A stretch of 64,000 nucleotides of DNA from Methanobrevibacter millerae (GTDB taxonomy: Archaea; Methanobacteriota; Methanobacteria; Methanobacteriales; Methanobacteriaceae): positions 124,001 through 188,000 of the forward strand of contig SUTF01000003.1 of the NCBI GenBank assembly GCA_015063005.1, in the 5' to 3' direction. The translations under genes and the position numbers were made by a program. The notes beneath the pieces are model-generated. The model saw only the letters and a program-made list of their open reading frames with translations. It did not search any database and had not been told where the DNA came from. Every line of letters begins with the position of its first letter. The stretch's first letter is position 1. Positions 25,671-37,700 of this stretch are shown here, piece by piece.

Positions 25671-28600
25671 AATATTGTAATTTTATTAGAAATGGAATAT
25701 CCATTATAGATTGAAGTAATGATATATTCTCCAGCCATCAGATTAATGTTAAGACTGGCAACACCATTGCTTGCAGTAGTCCTATTGTAAAATACTCCAT
25801 TAATATTGAACTCGACCATTGCATCAGCCAAAGGATTTCCGACACCATCAAGGACTCTTGCCTTAAATTGATCAGAACTTCCATAATTTTTAGTCATGTC
25901 TTCGCCATACAGGACAGAGATTACATGGATATTATTGGACACCATGCAGCCTTTATATTCCGCAGTGATGATATAATCTCCAGGAGGCAGATTGATATTC
26001 AACTTGACATGTCCGGTAGCATTGCTTATGCGAGAGTAGAATACACCATTGATGTTGAATGTGACTTTTTCACCAGCGATAGGATTTCCATCATCACCAA
26101 TAACACGAACAACATATTGGGTATCGTTTTTATAGTATTTTATGATGTTGTGATTATCCATGAATCTTGACAGGACCACAATAGTGTTGGAGTATTGTTC
26201 TGTAGTATTTGAATTTATAGCTGTTAGGATGTATTCTCCAGGATTTAAATTAATGTTTAACCTTGCAACTCCGTTTTCATCAGTAGTACGGTTATAGAAT
26301 ACTCCATTAATGTTAAATGATACCTGTGTAGTTTTCAATGGATTGCCGTTGACATCAAGGAAAGTTGCATAATATTGTGAATCGTTTCTATAAACCTTAG
26401 TTAAGTTTTCACCGAATATAGTATCCTTGACAAAAACGTTTACCGTAATGCTTTCGGGAGCATACTTGTCATTTCCAAGATAGCTAATTTCAACAGCATA
26501 ATCTCCACGATTCAAGTTTAAAGCTATTGATGCCAAACCCTCTGAATCAGTGGTTCTGTTATATTTAACACCATTGATTAAAATGATTATTGTTTCACCG
26601 GATATTGGATTACCGGCATTATCACTCATAGTTACACTTAATCTTTGACTACCACCATAATATTTTATGACATCAGATGCATTCAAAATAACCTTGGAAT
26701 CGGAATCCACAACATTCAAAGTGGAATTGGCAGTTGCATCATTGTATTTTGAATCTTTTTTATATTCCACAGTGAAATCATAGGCACCGATTGGCAAGTC
26801 AGGTATCTCCACAGTAGCGATGCCATTATTTGCTTTGGCTGTATATGATTTACCTGCAATAACAACACTTATCTCCCCATCAGCATCAGGCATTAGATTA
26901 ACGTTGATTATTGCTACATCTCCTTCGACAATGTTTTTTGCATCAACGCCAAGATTAATGTCTTTTTTGGTTACGTTGAATGATGTTTGTGATGTGGCTG
27001 AAGAGTATTTGTCATCACCGTCAAATGTAGCAACGGCATCGTATTTTCCAACAGCAATTTCATCTTTAATTTCAACTGTTCCCTTACCTTTTGAAACTGA
27101 TACATTATAGGACTTACCGTTAATTAATACAGAAACATTTCCATTAATCTCATCATTCATTATGATATTGGCTGTCAATGGAGAATCTACAATAATATCG
27201 GCAATATTCAATTCCAAATTAGGGTCTAATTTATTGACTGTAATCTTAGATGTTGTGTTTGCTTGAGGATGCTGGTCATTGCCCAAGTAAGATGCGAATA
27301 CATATACAATACCTGTTTCATTGAATGCTAAAGTTAAATTAGCTATTCCGTTGGAAATAGTGCTTAAATAATTATTTCCATTTATGATAAACATTACGCT
27401 TCCATTTTCTATTAATTCATTGTTTTGGTCACGGACAATAGCCGAAATTACAGTCGGTGCATTTATTTGCGTTGCAATATTATTCACTTTAATGCTTGTT
27501 GTGTTCAATCCGCTGCTTCTTGTGTATGCTTTGATACATGCTACCTGTGAAGCGTACCTGTGTTCAATTTCAGGGTCGTCAAATACATAATCAAAACAGT
27601 CTATCCAGTTTTTAGCGTCGTAACTGAAATATGAAATTCCTTCACCATAGGTCAATCTTGATGCAGTTACAATTTCAAATATAGGAAAACTCGCCATTGA
27701 AGGTGCATCTATCCTGATTTGAATAGTGAAGTTATCTCCAACATTTAAGAGGAATTCTGTATCGAATGGGATTGTATAATATCCCAGTGTCGCTGAACCG
27801 TTTTGTGTTAACACCAATTCATCATTTATGAATAGGGAAACTTCATAATTAGAGTTCTGTTCGAAGAAGGTTCCGAATGCAGAGAGTATGTCATTTCCAA
27901 TAGATGTGAAAGTATTTTTATAGTATACGGTCTTTTCATGAGTTATAAGGAAATCTGTCATACCTCCGATATCATATTGGTAGTTTCTGTTGTATCTGAC
28001 TGTATCGTTTAAAATGAATGTATATGCATTATGGGAATTGTTTAATGCATAGACTATAGGGTCACAGTATGAAACATAGAAGTATCCTTCATCTCCCCAT
28101 CCGGTTCCCCAACTGTTTTTCACAATCCATGCGCCGTCGCATTCAGCCATGTCACCCATAGGGAAATTACTTTTTGGATATGTATCATCCCATCCGACTA
28201 TTGTTACGGCATGGTTAGGAGAATATCCTCCAAATACATAGTAATATGCTGCTTTATCCTCATTCCATACCAATGGATTTGTCTGATCCATGAATATGTT
28301 CACCGCTACAGCACCATAGTCAAGAATAGCCCTTTTCATTGCATCATTATCTGAATATGAAGTACGTGCAGGCAAATAGTAGACGTTCTGAACATGCATT
28401 ACCGGATCCAACAATGTGGATAATGTGGATAAATCATCATACTTGTCGTCACTTTCCAAAACAGGACCTATCCAACTTAAAAGGTTTCCATAAGTCATTT
28501 CATCATGTCCTCCTTCATTGGTTGAATATTTCCATCCATATGCTGAGTACAGTTCGACCAGGTTTTTAACGTTTTCTTCAGACAAATCATAGGAAATGCC

Positions 28601-30025
28601 TGTTGCCTTCAAGATACATGATTCCAAAGCAGCTATTCCTGCAAATGCCCAACAATTTCCACCGGCTTGCTGATCCCTTATTGGTGTGGACAATCCGTTT
28701 TCAACCAGACTGTATCTGGATGGCAAAACTCCTGTATATGAAGAGTTATATTTCATCATTGTATAATTGGAATTATAATCTATGTCGTATTCATATCCTT
28801 TTTGGTCATGTATAATAGTGTCGTCGCCTGCAACGTTATTTTCAAAGTCAACATCATTTAAAACCAGATGGTTGTTATTTGAAAATATTGCTCCACCTTT
28901 TCTTATTGCGGATGTGTCTTTTATCTTAACGTTATTCATTTCAGTTGAGGTACAGTTATCAATAAATATTGCGCCTCCGTCACGTGCTTCAGCAAGTGTA
29001 ATGTTTGAATTTCTTAATGAGAACTTACCATACATCTGATAGATTGCTCCACCTTCGAGTTTTGCAGTGTTGTTGTTGAAATTACAGTTTGAAATGTCAA
29101 GCACTGCATTTAAATTACATATTGCTCCACCGAAATCACCATGCCCATTAGAGAAATCAGTATTTTTAACAGTTAAATTTGTAACTTTTGCATATATCGC
29201 TCCACCTGCATCGCCTTCTGCATAGCAGTCATCGAAAATACAGTTTTCTATTATTATGCTTCCACCATCGGTAGCCAATACTCCACCATAAAGCTGGGAG
29301 TGGCTGTCATAGAATTTTGAGTTTTTAATTACTGTTACACCATTCTTATGATATATTGATCCTCCATAAACTGCTGAATTGTTCATGAATGTACAGTTAT
29401 CCAGAGTCAAATATGAGGGCATTCCATATCCTGCAAAATAAATTGAACCTGGACTGTATATGGCTCCTCCAAAAATGTCATTATATTCTGGAGATTTGTA
29501 ATATGCATCAGCTCCACGTCCATTTTTGAATATGACGTTGTGCGCCTCCAAGGTTCCCTGGTTTTGAATAACGGCACAGTCAAAAGTCATGTCCCAGACA
29601 TAAAGTCTAGCATTGTCATTTACAAAAATAGGAACAGTTCCAAAGGTTGACTTTAAGATGGTTCCTTCAGCACTTTCCCCATAAAATTTTACCTGTGTTG
29701 TTTCACTGTTTGAAAAAATGTCAATCAGTTCATCTATTTCATAGACACCATTTGCAAAGTATGCGGTATCACCATATTCAATTCTTGCATTTGTAACATA
29801 TTTATATGGATTTGCCTTAGACCCATCACCATCATTTGCAGAGGATGCATTGAAGTATATAACCTCCTCAAATGCAAGAACATCATCATTATTCACCATT
29901 GTTACTATTTCATCATTAATATCGCTTGTCTGACTAGCGTTTGCCATGTCTTCAGCGTTTACTGCTGAGATTGAAACAAAGCATAATATTAACAATGCAA
30001 AAATCATTATCTTTTTTATTTTCAT
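25667..30025 (-). CDS. Giant adhesin-like protein with beta-helix, papain-like protease and Ig-like repeats (A)
   Basis: The 1452-residue exported protein has a signal peptide (to about residue 24). A right-handed beta-helix (about 55-410) carries repeated GGAI(Y/F/C) turns. A C1A papain-like domain has Cys458 in GGNCWAF, His605 in SPNHAVTIVGWDD and Asn637 in VKNSWGTGWG, with the oxyanion Gln in RDQQAGG. Ig-like repeats follow from about 885. The last 335 residues form the four-repeat module (FNINGVFYNRTT...LNINL) shared with the other three giants here, ending NKITIL without a membrane helix. It starts 28 bp after protein B with AGGAG upstream, so they share a message. The protease may process surface partners or foreign peptides; this is inference. 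Confidence 0.88.
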   Translation of the reverse strand: MKIKKIMIFALLILCFVSISAVNAEDMANASQTSDINDEIVTMVNNDDVLAFEEVIYFNASSANDGDGSKANPYKYVTNARIEYGDTAYFANGVYEIDELIDIFSNSETTQVKFYGESAEGTILKSTFGTVPIFVNDNARLYVWDMTFDCAVIQNQGTLEAHNVIFKNGRGADAYYKSPEYNDIFGGAIYSPGSIYFAGYGMPSYLTLDNCTFMNNSAVYGGSIYHKNGVTVIKNSKFYDSHSQLYGGVLATDGGSIIIENCIFDDCYAEGDAGGAIYAKVTNLTVKNTDFSNGHGDFGGAICNLNAVLDISNCNFNNNTAKLEGGAIYQMYGKFSLRNSNITLAEARDGGAIFIDNCTSTEMNNVKIKDTSAIRKGGAIFSNNNHLVLNDVDFENNVAGDDTIIHDQKGYEYDIDYNSNYTMMKYNSSYTGVLPSRYSLVENGLSTPIRDQQAGGNCWAFAGIAALESCILKATGISYDLSEENVKNLVELYSAYGWKYSTNEGGHDEMTYGNLLSWIGPVLESDDKYDDLSTLSTLLDPVMHVQNVYYLPARTSYSDNDAMKRAILDYGAVAVNIFMDQTNPLVWNEDKAAYYYVFGGYSPNHAVTIVGWDDTYPKSNFPMGDMAECDGAWIVKNSWGTGWGDEGYFYVSYCDPIVYALNNSHNAYTFILNDTVRYNRNYQYDIGGMTDFLITHEKTVYYKNTFTSIGNDILSAFGTFFEQNSNYEVSLFINDELVLTQNGSATLGYYTIPFDTEFLLNVGDNFTIQIRIDAPSMASFPIFEIVTASRLTYGEGISYFSYDAKNWIDCFDYVFDDPEIEHRYASQVACIKAYTRSSGLNTTSIKVNNIATQINAPTVISAIVRDQNNELIENGSVMFIINGNNYLSTISNGIANLTLAFNETGIVYVFASYLGNDQHPQANTTSKITVNKLDPNLELNIADIIVDSPLTANIIMNDEINGNVSVLINGKSYNVSVSKGKGTVEIKDEIAVGKYDAVATFDGDDKYSSATSQTSFNVTKKDINLGVDAKNIVEGDVAIINVNLMPDADGEISVVIAGKSYTAKANNGIATVEIPDLPIGAYDFTVEYKKDSKYNDATANSTLNVVDSDSKVILNASDVIKYYGGSQRLSVTMSDNAGNPISGETIIILINGVKYNRTTDSEGLASIALNLNRGDYAVEISYLGNDKYAPESITVNVFVKDTIFGENLTKVYRNDSQYYATFLDVNGNPLKTTQVSFNINGVFYNRTTDENGVARLNINLNPGEYILTAINSNTTEQYSNTIVVLSRFMDNHNIIKYYKNDTQYVVRVIGDDGNPIAGEKVTFNINGVFYSRISNATGHVKLNINLPPGDYIITAEYKGCMVSNNIHVISVLYGEDMTKNYGSSDQFKARVLDGVGNPLADAMVEFNINGVFYNRTTASNGVASLNINLMAGEYIITSIYNGYSISNKITIL

Positions 30026-30053
30026 TTATTTCTCTCCTTAAAATGATAAATCA

Positions 30054-33000
30054 TCAGTTAATTGTTATTTTATTAGATATGTTTAATTCATTATAAGATG
30101 AAGTGATTATATACTCTCCACTTTGAAGATTGATGTTTAAGAGTGCTTCACCTAATGAATCAGTAAATCTGTCATAGAATACTCCATTAATATTGAATGT
30201 TATTTTTTGATTTGAAGCAGGTTTTCCCTGATTATCAAATGCGTTAACTTTGAATTTGCTTCCATCACGGTAGATCATGACCAAATCTTCACCAACAATC
30301 GTAGGCAATACGGAAATATTGTTGGATATCTTAAATGATCCATATTCTGCAGTTATTATATAATCGCCTGGAGCTAAATTGATATTCAGTTTTACATGAC
30401 CAGTATCATTAGTTTTTCTTTCATAAAATACTCCGTTAATATTGAATTTGACTATTTCACCTGATTTTGCATAACTTCCGTCATTGTTTACTAATCTGAC
30501 AACATACTGTGAATCGTTTCTATAGTATTTCACCAAATCATGATTTTCAACAATTCTTGGAAGAACAGTAATATTGTTAGACGCCATTTGATTGGATAAT
30601 GGATTATATGCAGTAATTATATAATTTCCTTGATTTAAATTAATATTTAATCTTGCAATTCCATTTTCATCTGTAGTACGGTTATAAAATACTCCATTGA
30701 TGTTAAATGTCACTACATTATTTTTTATAAGATTGCCTTCACTGTCTAGGAACTGAGCATAATACTGGCTTTCATTTCTGTACACTTTCACCAAATCATT
30801 TGCAAGTACAGTATCTTTAATAGTGACCATCGCATTCTTAGAAATATTATCACAAGTCACCATTATATCATAGCTTCCTTGATTTAAATTTAGTCCTATT
30901 GAAGCAATACCTTCACTATCAGTTTTGCGTGTATATGCAACACCATTAATTGATATGTTTACAGTCATATTCTCCAATGCATCACCATTAGAATTGCTAA
31001 CAGAAACAATCAACCTTTCACTGCCTCCATAATACTTGACCACATCTGAAACATCAACCAGAATACTTTCATCAGTAACATTATCCTGAGTGATGTTGGT
31101 ATCATTTTCAGGAGTGATATTGGTATCGTTTTGCGGTGTGACATTTTCAATAGGAATGACCTCTTTTTTAGTTACATTGAAAACTCCAGTGAATTTTGAA
31201 GCATTATAATAATCATTTCCACCATACTCTACAGTGTATGAATATGCATTTGCATTTAAATCACTGATTTTCACATTTGCTTTCCCATTGCTTATGAATG
31301 CCAAATATTGCTTTTCATTGATATTTATATAAACGACACCTGAAGCATCATTTTTCAATGTAATATTTACAATAGCAATTTGACCCTCTTCAATGTCACC
31401 GCATTCAGCAGTTAAATTAGGATTTGCCTTTAAAACACTGAAACTAGTTGAGTTATTTGAACTTAAGAAATATTCATTACCTTCAAATTCTGCACTTACC
31501 TGATAATTGCCAACTTTCAAATCAGAGATATCCAATATGGCTACACCATCATCAATCCCTATTTCATATTCCCTTGAATTGATTTTAATGCTGATGCTTC
31601 CTGAATTAATATTAGAAACTTCAGCGATGACAGTTGCATTATTGCCATAGATGACATCATCAACATGCACTTTCAATACAGATTTTTGCTTCAATACAGA
31701 AACATTACATGAATCTCTTGCAGACAAATAATCTGAATTTTCACCAGTATTGGCATTTATAGTATAATTTCCAGGTTTTAAATTAGAAATAACCAAATTG
31801 TTTTTAACAAAATAGTTATTGCCATTGACACTTATTATTACCGGCAGAGAAACATCCTCACCATCATTATTTGTCAAAGAAATATTTACAGCCAAATCCT
31901 CGCCATAAACTATATCACTTGAAATGATTTTCAAATTAAGAGAATCCTTGATTGTAATACTCTTAGAAGTATAAGAAGGATTATATTTATTATTTCCAGT
32001 ATAATTTGCCTCAATCAGGTGAATTCCATGATTAATTGATATGTCTATTTGAGATTTTCCGTTGATTACATCCCCGACATAGCTTTTTCCGTCAACCTTA
32101 AATTCAACATTACCTCCATTAACAACGGCACCGGCAGCAGTTACGCTGGCTATGATATGGGTGGATGAAGCTTCGGTTATTTCAATTGATGTATCCTTTG
32201 CAATTTCCTCTTGTTCGGATGCATTTTCATTTAAAACTGTATAAGCCTTAATGCATGCAACTTGTGAGGAATACTTATGGCCATAGCTATCAGCTATTGA
32301 ATAATCGCTTAAATCAGTCCAAGATTTACCGTCATAGCTGAAATATGAAACTCCTTTTGAATAAAATGCCTTTGAAGCAGAATACTCTTTCAAATGTTCT
32401 GAAATCATGAAGCTTGCATAGCCATTGCAGGAAATTTTAAGTTCTATTGTAAATTTATCGCCGCTTCTAAGTGAAACAGGAGTTTTCAAATTAATTGTAT
32501 AATATCCCATTCCTGAAATTCCATTTTGCGTGAGTTTCAAATCATCATTCACATATATTTTAGCCTCCCAGTTGGTTCTGCTTGCATTGAAGTAAGTACC
32601 GAATGCTGAAAGATACTCATCATCAGTGGATGTGAAAGTATTTTTATAATAAATGGTATTTTTACCTGTTACAAAGTAATCTGTCCATCCTGCAGGATCA
32701 TACTGGTAATTCTTATCAAATTTGACAGTATCATTTAAAATGAATGTGAAAGTGTTTTGAGGCTTGTTGATTTGAGCACAGCTTGTATCATAGTATGAAA
32801 CATAACCGAATCCGCTGTTTTGAACACCCCACTGATTTCCATAACTATTTTTAATAATCCATGCCCCATCACCAGCAGGAGTGGATGGGAAATTATATCT
32901 TGAGAAGGTATCGTCCCAGCCGACAATTGCAATTGCATGGTTTATATCGCCGCCTCCACTATAGTAATATCCTCCGGTTGAAGGACTGTAATAGGCACCA

Positions 33001-34712
33001 CTGTTTACAAAATAGATTTCAGAAGCAACAGCACCATATTTCATTATTGCCTCTTTAATCGCATTATTATCAGTATATGATGAACGCTGCAGGAACAGGA
33101 TATTGTTCACATGCATCAGACTGTCCATAACAGGTGAGATTACATCATTGTCATCAGTCAAATCCTGGCTTTCAAGCACCGGACCCAACCAGCTTAAAAG
33201 ATAACCTGTACTCATCCTATAAAATCCTCCATCATTTGTCTCATACTGCCAACCGTAATCAGAGAAATACTGAGCAAGATTTTTCAGATTGCCTTCAGAC
33301 AAATCAAATTCAGTTCCTGTAGCCTTTAAAATACATGATTCTAAAGTGGCCATAGTAGCATAAGCCCAGCAGTTACCACTATTAGCCTGATTTCTAATTG
33401 CAGATACCTGATTATAGTTACGCAAATCGAATTTGGAAGGAAGAGATCCTGCATATGCCGATTTGTATTGCATCAAAAGATAATCATCACTTGTGATTAT
33501 TGCATTGCCTATATCGCAGACATACTTGTCATCCTCATATTTAGCCCTATTTTGATTGAAGGTAGGATTTGAAAAGATATTTGCAATATTTGCATAGGCA
33601 AAGATAGCTCCTCCCACCTCACTGGCAACATTATTATTGAATTTAGAGTCCTTAACATAGAATGTTGTCAAATTGTCTGCAAAAATAGCTCCACCATTTT
33701 TAGCCATGTTTGAATCAAAAGTTGAGGAAGTCACCTTAAGATATCCATATAAAGAATATATTGCTCCTCCCTGATAGCTAGCATTATTGTTTTTAGCAAT
33801 AATATTATCCATAGTTAAAGTAGAATTCAGTCCAGTGACGGCAGGACCATAGAAAGATGAGGAGTCCGTGAAATTTGAATTTGTTATTGTTGCCTTAGAA
33901 TTGATTATGTAAACTGATCCTCCAGCATCATATTTTGACCTGTCATTTTTGAACTCACAATTATTGATTGTAGCACTGGCTCCTTTTAAAATGGCTATTG
34001 CTCCACCGAATTGTGTTGCTTCATTATCTATGAACTTACAATTATTCAGATTCACTGTTCCGGAAGATGCATAAATTGCACCACCATATTCCGCATGATT
34101 ATTCCTAAATATTGTATTTTGAGCTATAATCTTTGCTGATGAAGACAAAGTCGAGCTCATGGACACTGCTCCACCATAATTGTTTCCATAATTATCTGAA
34201 GAAACCCCTTTGGCGTTTTCAATTATTGAATTGGCCAAATCCAAAGTTCCATCAACCTTAAAGTTTGCACCCTGAATGGTCAAGCCCTTAATTGATATTG
34301 TGTTTCCAGAGGATGCTGTTAGAAAGGTATCTGATCCAGTATATTTGATTATAGTATTGTCTGCACCATTTCCCTCAAATGCAGCAGAACCGTAAAAGAA
34401 AAATGAGGGTCCGCTATCCAGCTGATAAGTTCCGCTTGCAAAAACATGCCTTGCATCACCGGAAATTCTACTTGAGGTCAAATATTTATAAGGACTTGAT
34501 TGAGTACCGCTACCGTCCGTTTTGGCAGAAGCATCAAAATAATATGTATAATAATAATCACCCAAGCTTTCACTGCCATCAATAGGTGTGGAAACAATAT
34601 CATTTGACACAATAGTCATATTGTTGTCAACACCATCATCCACAGCAGACACCGGGACAATAAGCAATGAAAGGAAAAGCAAAATTATTAAAAATTTATT
34701 TATAAAAGACAT
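30054..34712 (-). CDS. Giant adhesin-like protein with beta-helix, papain-like protease and Ig-like repeats (B)
   Basis: The 1552-residue paralogue of protein A has the same order: signal peptide (to about 24), beta-helix with GGAIY/GGAIF turns (about 60-400), papain-like domain, Ig-like repeats and the four-repeat C-terminal module ending NKITIN. The triad is complete: Cys448 in SGNCWAYA, His592 in INHAIAIVGWDD and Asn622 in IKNSYGNQWG. A Thr/Asn/Pro linker with NDTNIT sequons (about 1195-1215) could be glycosylated. AGGGGATAATA precedes the ATG. It is the first gene of a two-gene unit with protein A; a stem-loop separates it from protein C upstream. Confidence 0.88.
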   Translation of the reverse strand: MSFINKFLIILLFLSLLIVPVSAVDDGVDNNMTIVSNDIVSTPIDGSESLGDYYYTYYFDASAKTDGSGTQSSPYKYLTSSRISGDARHVFASGTYQLDSGPSFFFYGSAAFEGNGADNTIIKYTGSDTFLTASSGNTISIKGLTIQGANFKVDGTLDLANSIIENAKGVSSDNYGNNYGGAVSMSSTLSSSAKIIAQNTIFRNNHAEYGGAIYASSGTVNLNNCKFIDNEATQFGGAIAILKGASATINNCEFKNDRSKYDAGGSVYIINSKATITNSNFTDSSSFYGPAVTGLNSTLTMDNIIAKNNNASYQGGAIYSLYGYLKVTSSTFDSNMAKNGGAIFADNLTTFYVKDSKFNNNVASEVGGAIFAYANIANIFSNPTFNQNRAKYEDDKYVCDIGNAIITSDDYLLMQYKSAYAGSLPSKFDLRNYNQVSAIRNQANSGNCWAYATMATLESCILKATGTEFDLSEGNLKNLAQYFSDYGWQYETNDGGFYRMSTGYLLSWLGPVLESQDLTDDNDVISPVMDSLMHVNNILFLQRSSYTDNNAIKEAIMKYGAVASEIYFVNSGAYYSPSTGGYYYSGGGDINHAIAIVGWDDTFSRYNFPSTPAGDGAWIIKNSYGNQWGVQNSGFGYVSYYDTSCAQINKPQNTFTFILNDTVKFDKNYQYDPAGWTDYFVTGKNTIYYKNTFTSTDDEYLSAFGTYFNASRTNWEAKIYVNDDLKLTQNGISGMGYYTINLKTPVSLRSGDKFTIELKISCNGYASFMISEHLKEYSASKAFYSKGVSYFSYDGKSWTDLSDYSIADSYGHKYSSQVACIKAYTVLNENASEQEEIAKDTSIEITEASSTHIIASVTAAGAVVNGGNVEFKVDGKSYVGDVINGKSQIDISINHGIHLIEANYTGNNKYNPSYTSKSITIKDSLNLKIISSDIVYGEDLAVNISLTNNDGEDVSLPVIISVNGNNYFVKNNLVISNLKPGNYTINANTGENSDYLSARDSCNVSVLKQKSVLKVHVDDVIYGNNATVIAEVSNINSGSISIKINSREYEIGIDDGVAILDISDLKVGNYQVSAEFEGNEYFLSSNNSTSFSVLKANPNLTAECGDIEEGQIAIVNITLKNDASGVVYININEKQYLAFISNGKANVKISDLNANAYSYTVEYGGNDYYNASKFTGVFNVTKKEVIPIENVTPQNDTNITPENDTNITQDNVTDESILVDVSDVVKYYGGSERLIVSVSNSNGDALENMTVNISINGVAYTRKTDSEGIASIGLNLNQGSYDIMVTCDNISKNAMVTIKDTVLANDLVKVYRNESQYYAQFLDSEGNLIKNNVVTFNINGVFYNRTTDENGIARLNINLNQGNYIITAYNPLSNQMASNNITVLPRIVENHDLVKYYRNDSQYVVRLVNNDGSYAKSGEIVKFNINGVFYERKTNDTGHVKLNINLAPGDYIITAEYGSFKISNNISVLPTIVGEDLVMIYRDGSKFKVNAFDNQGKPASNQKITFNINGVFYDRFTDSLGEALLNINLQSGEYIITSSYNELNISNKITIN

Positions 34713-34745
34713 TATTATCCCCTTAAATTAAATAAAAAAAGAAAA

Positions 34746-34766
34746 AATAGCTTGAATTAAGCTATT
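34746..34766 (-). terminator. Stem-loop terminator after surface protein C
   Basis: AATAGCTT and AAGCTATT form an 8-bp stem. The stop codon of protein C lies at the loop edge and a T run follows on the minus strand. Confidence 0.7.
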
Positions 34767-37700
34767 GTAATTTTATTTGATTTGTTTAAAGTTCCATAGG
34801 TTGTAGTTATAATATATTCTCCTTTTTGAAGATTAATGTTTAAACTAGCCAATCCATTAGCATCTGTTGTTCTATCATATAAAACACCATTAATATTAAA
34901 TGAAACAGATTGATTTGGATTAGGATTACCTTGATTGTCAAGAACTGTTACATTAAATTTAGTGCCATCCAAATAATTCATTTCCAAATCCTCAGACACA
35001 ATAGTGGATAAAACTTTGACATTATTGGATACCTGACAGTCATTATATTCTGCAGTGATAATATAATCTCCAGGTTCAAGATTAATGTTTAGTTTAACCC
35101 AACCATCACTGTCAGTGGTTCTTGTATAGAATACACCGTTAATGTTGAATGTTGCATTAACACCAGCACCTACAGGTTTGCCATCATAACCCCATAATCT
35201 AGCCTTATATGGAGTTGCATTGCGGTAATATTTAACTACATTCTCATTGTCTGTAATTGTAGGCAATACAGTTACAGTGTTTCCCTTAACCTCACCAGTT
35301 ACAGGATTGAATGCTGTGATAATATATTCCCCCTGGCGGAGATTGATATTTAATCTTGCATATCCAGACAAATCGGTAGTACGATTATAGAATACTCCAT
35401 TAATGTTGAATGATGCATTAACGCCGCTGACAGGAGTTCCATTGAAATCTAAAATCAATGCCACATATTGTGTACCGTTTCTGAAAATCTTAGTAATGTT
35501 TTTTGAAACTATTGTTGTTTTAACGTTGATTTTGCTTGAAACATTTAAAGCATTGTATTTATCAGAACCTGCATATGAAACATCTACATCATAAATACCG
35601 CTGTCCAAATTAATTGCCATTGACGCCAAACCGTTTTCATCCGTTTTTCTTGTATAATCCCTTCCATTAAGGTTTATGTTAATTGTTTCACCTGAAATTG
35701 GATTTAGCTTTTCATCAGTTAATCTCACAACAAATCTGGAGCCGTCATGATAATACATTTCCAACTCATCAGCAGACAATATAATATCAGTTAATTCAGT
35801 GTCATTTGATGGAGTCACATTTGTATCGTTAACCGGATCCACTGGAGTTACATTAGTATCATTTACAGGATCTACAGGAGTCACGTTAGTATCATTTACA
35901 GGATCTACAGGAGTGACATTAGTATCATTGACAATTTTTTCAATTACCTTAAAAGGAACCTTTTTGGAAACGCTTGAATTATACTTTTCGCTGCCGAGAT
36001 ATTTGACTTGAACAGTATAATCGCCTGTTTCAGTTAGAATAAAGTTATATGATTTAGCTGCTTGTGTAGTTGTAATTAAAATATCATTAATATATATTTC
36101 AACATTGCCTTCACTTACAGAAGCACCGTCTTTATCTGTTACCTTAGGAGTAATGATTATATTGTCACCAGACACTATTTCAGGAAGATTGACTGATACA
36201 TCACTAACAGTTGCCAATACACTATCAGTTACATTGTCATCAGTAGTATTGTCTGTAGTGTTAGTGTCAGTGGTATTATCATCAGTTGCATTATCTCCGG
36301 TAGAGTTATCATCAGTAGTGTTATCAATAGGACCATCATCCTCGAAAACAACAGTTATTGTAATAGTGGATGATGAACTTGGATTATACTCATCATTACC
36401 TAAATAATATGCCTTGATATCATATGTTGAAGGCAGGAATGGATAGTATTCATAACTTTCACCAACATTGATGGTAGTCATGTTCATATCCAAAACGGAA
36501 ATGGCCACACGACCTGAAGTCACAGGTTTGTTATTCTTGTCAGTTACCTTAGGAGTAATCAATACCTTATTGCCATAAAGAACCTTTGTTGCATTTACAT
36601 TGATAGTTGTAACTGTATCCATTGATTCGACAGGTCCAACATCATCTTTGGTTACATTAATCTGAACTGAATTGGATCTGCTTGATTTGTGTGATGCATC
36701 AGCCAAGAATTCCGCGTAAACCTCAACAGTACCTACATCAGAAGGAGTTATTGTGTATGTCTGGCCTACATTTATTGTAGCAACTTTTGAATTGTCAACA
36801 TAAATGTTAATATATCCGCTGGTTATCTCATTATTATTTGAATCATATACTGAAGGAGTAATAAGTGCGCTTTCACCCAATTTCAAGTTTAAAGGATCTG
36901 CATCAATAGTTATGGAGGTATTTTGAGTGGTATTTTCATCAGCTTCAGCAACATAATATGCCAAAACGTTACTTGTTGCATTGGATAGGTGTTCATTTCC
37001 TTTATAGAATGCAGTGAAATTATACCATCCAGGTTCAGTGAATGCTAATGTTGCGCCGTTAGCCCATTGACCGTTAGGACTGACTGCAATTTGACCCAAA
37101 TATTCACCATTCATATATATTGATAAAAATTCATTAATTGAACTTTGCCCTTCCTTATTGGTCTTTGAAATTAAATCAGATATGGAGTTTCCAAGCTCTG
37201 CACTGGATAAATTGTTTAGGATAACTCCTTTATCTCCAATATTTTTATATATTACACTGCTTGAAGTGGAATTGTCATATAATTTCAAAGATGTCTGATA
37301 AGTCTTGTTAGTATCAATTGGAGTGCTTCCGCCCCCAATGATGTAAGTTAAGGTATTACTTGTAACTTGTCCAAAAATAGATGTTGAGTGAGCATATACA
37401 GTGTATGTACCTGCTTCAGTAAATGTAAAAGTTACGCCGTTTGATTTTGCTACAGAAACATAAGCAACAGCCTGACTATATCCGTTAATGTTTAGATAAA
37501 AGATATCACTATCACTGGAAAGAACATATGGCCTTACATTCAATGTTACAGAACCGGTACCTCTTGTGATTCTATCCGAATCAGGATATTGACTATCACT
37601 TATTGTTATTTCACCATCCCCAATGATTGAATCATCATTGGAAACTTGATAAATTTCATTGCTTTGAGATGAAATTTCAACATTATTAGTTAATATCGTT

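Noticed and set aside
35818-35930. Possible CRISPR-like regular repeat
   Set aside because: The 33-bp units are in-frame codons of a protein linker.
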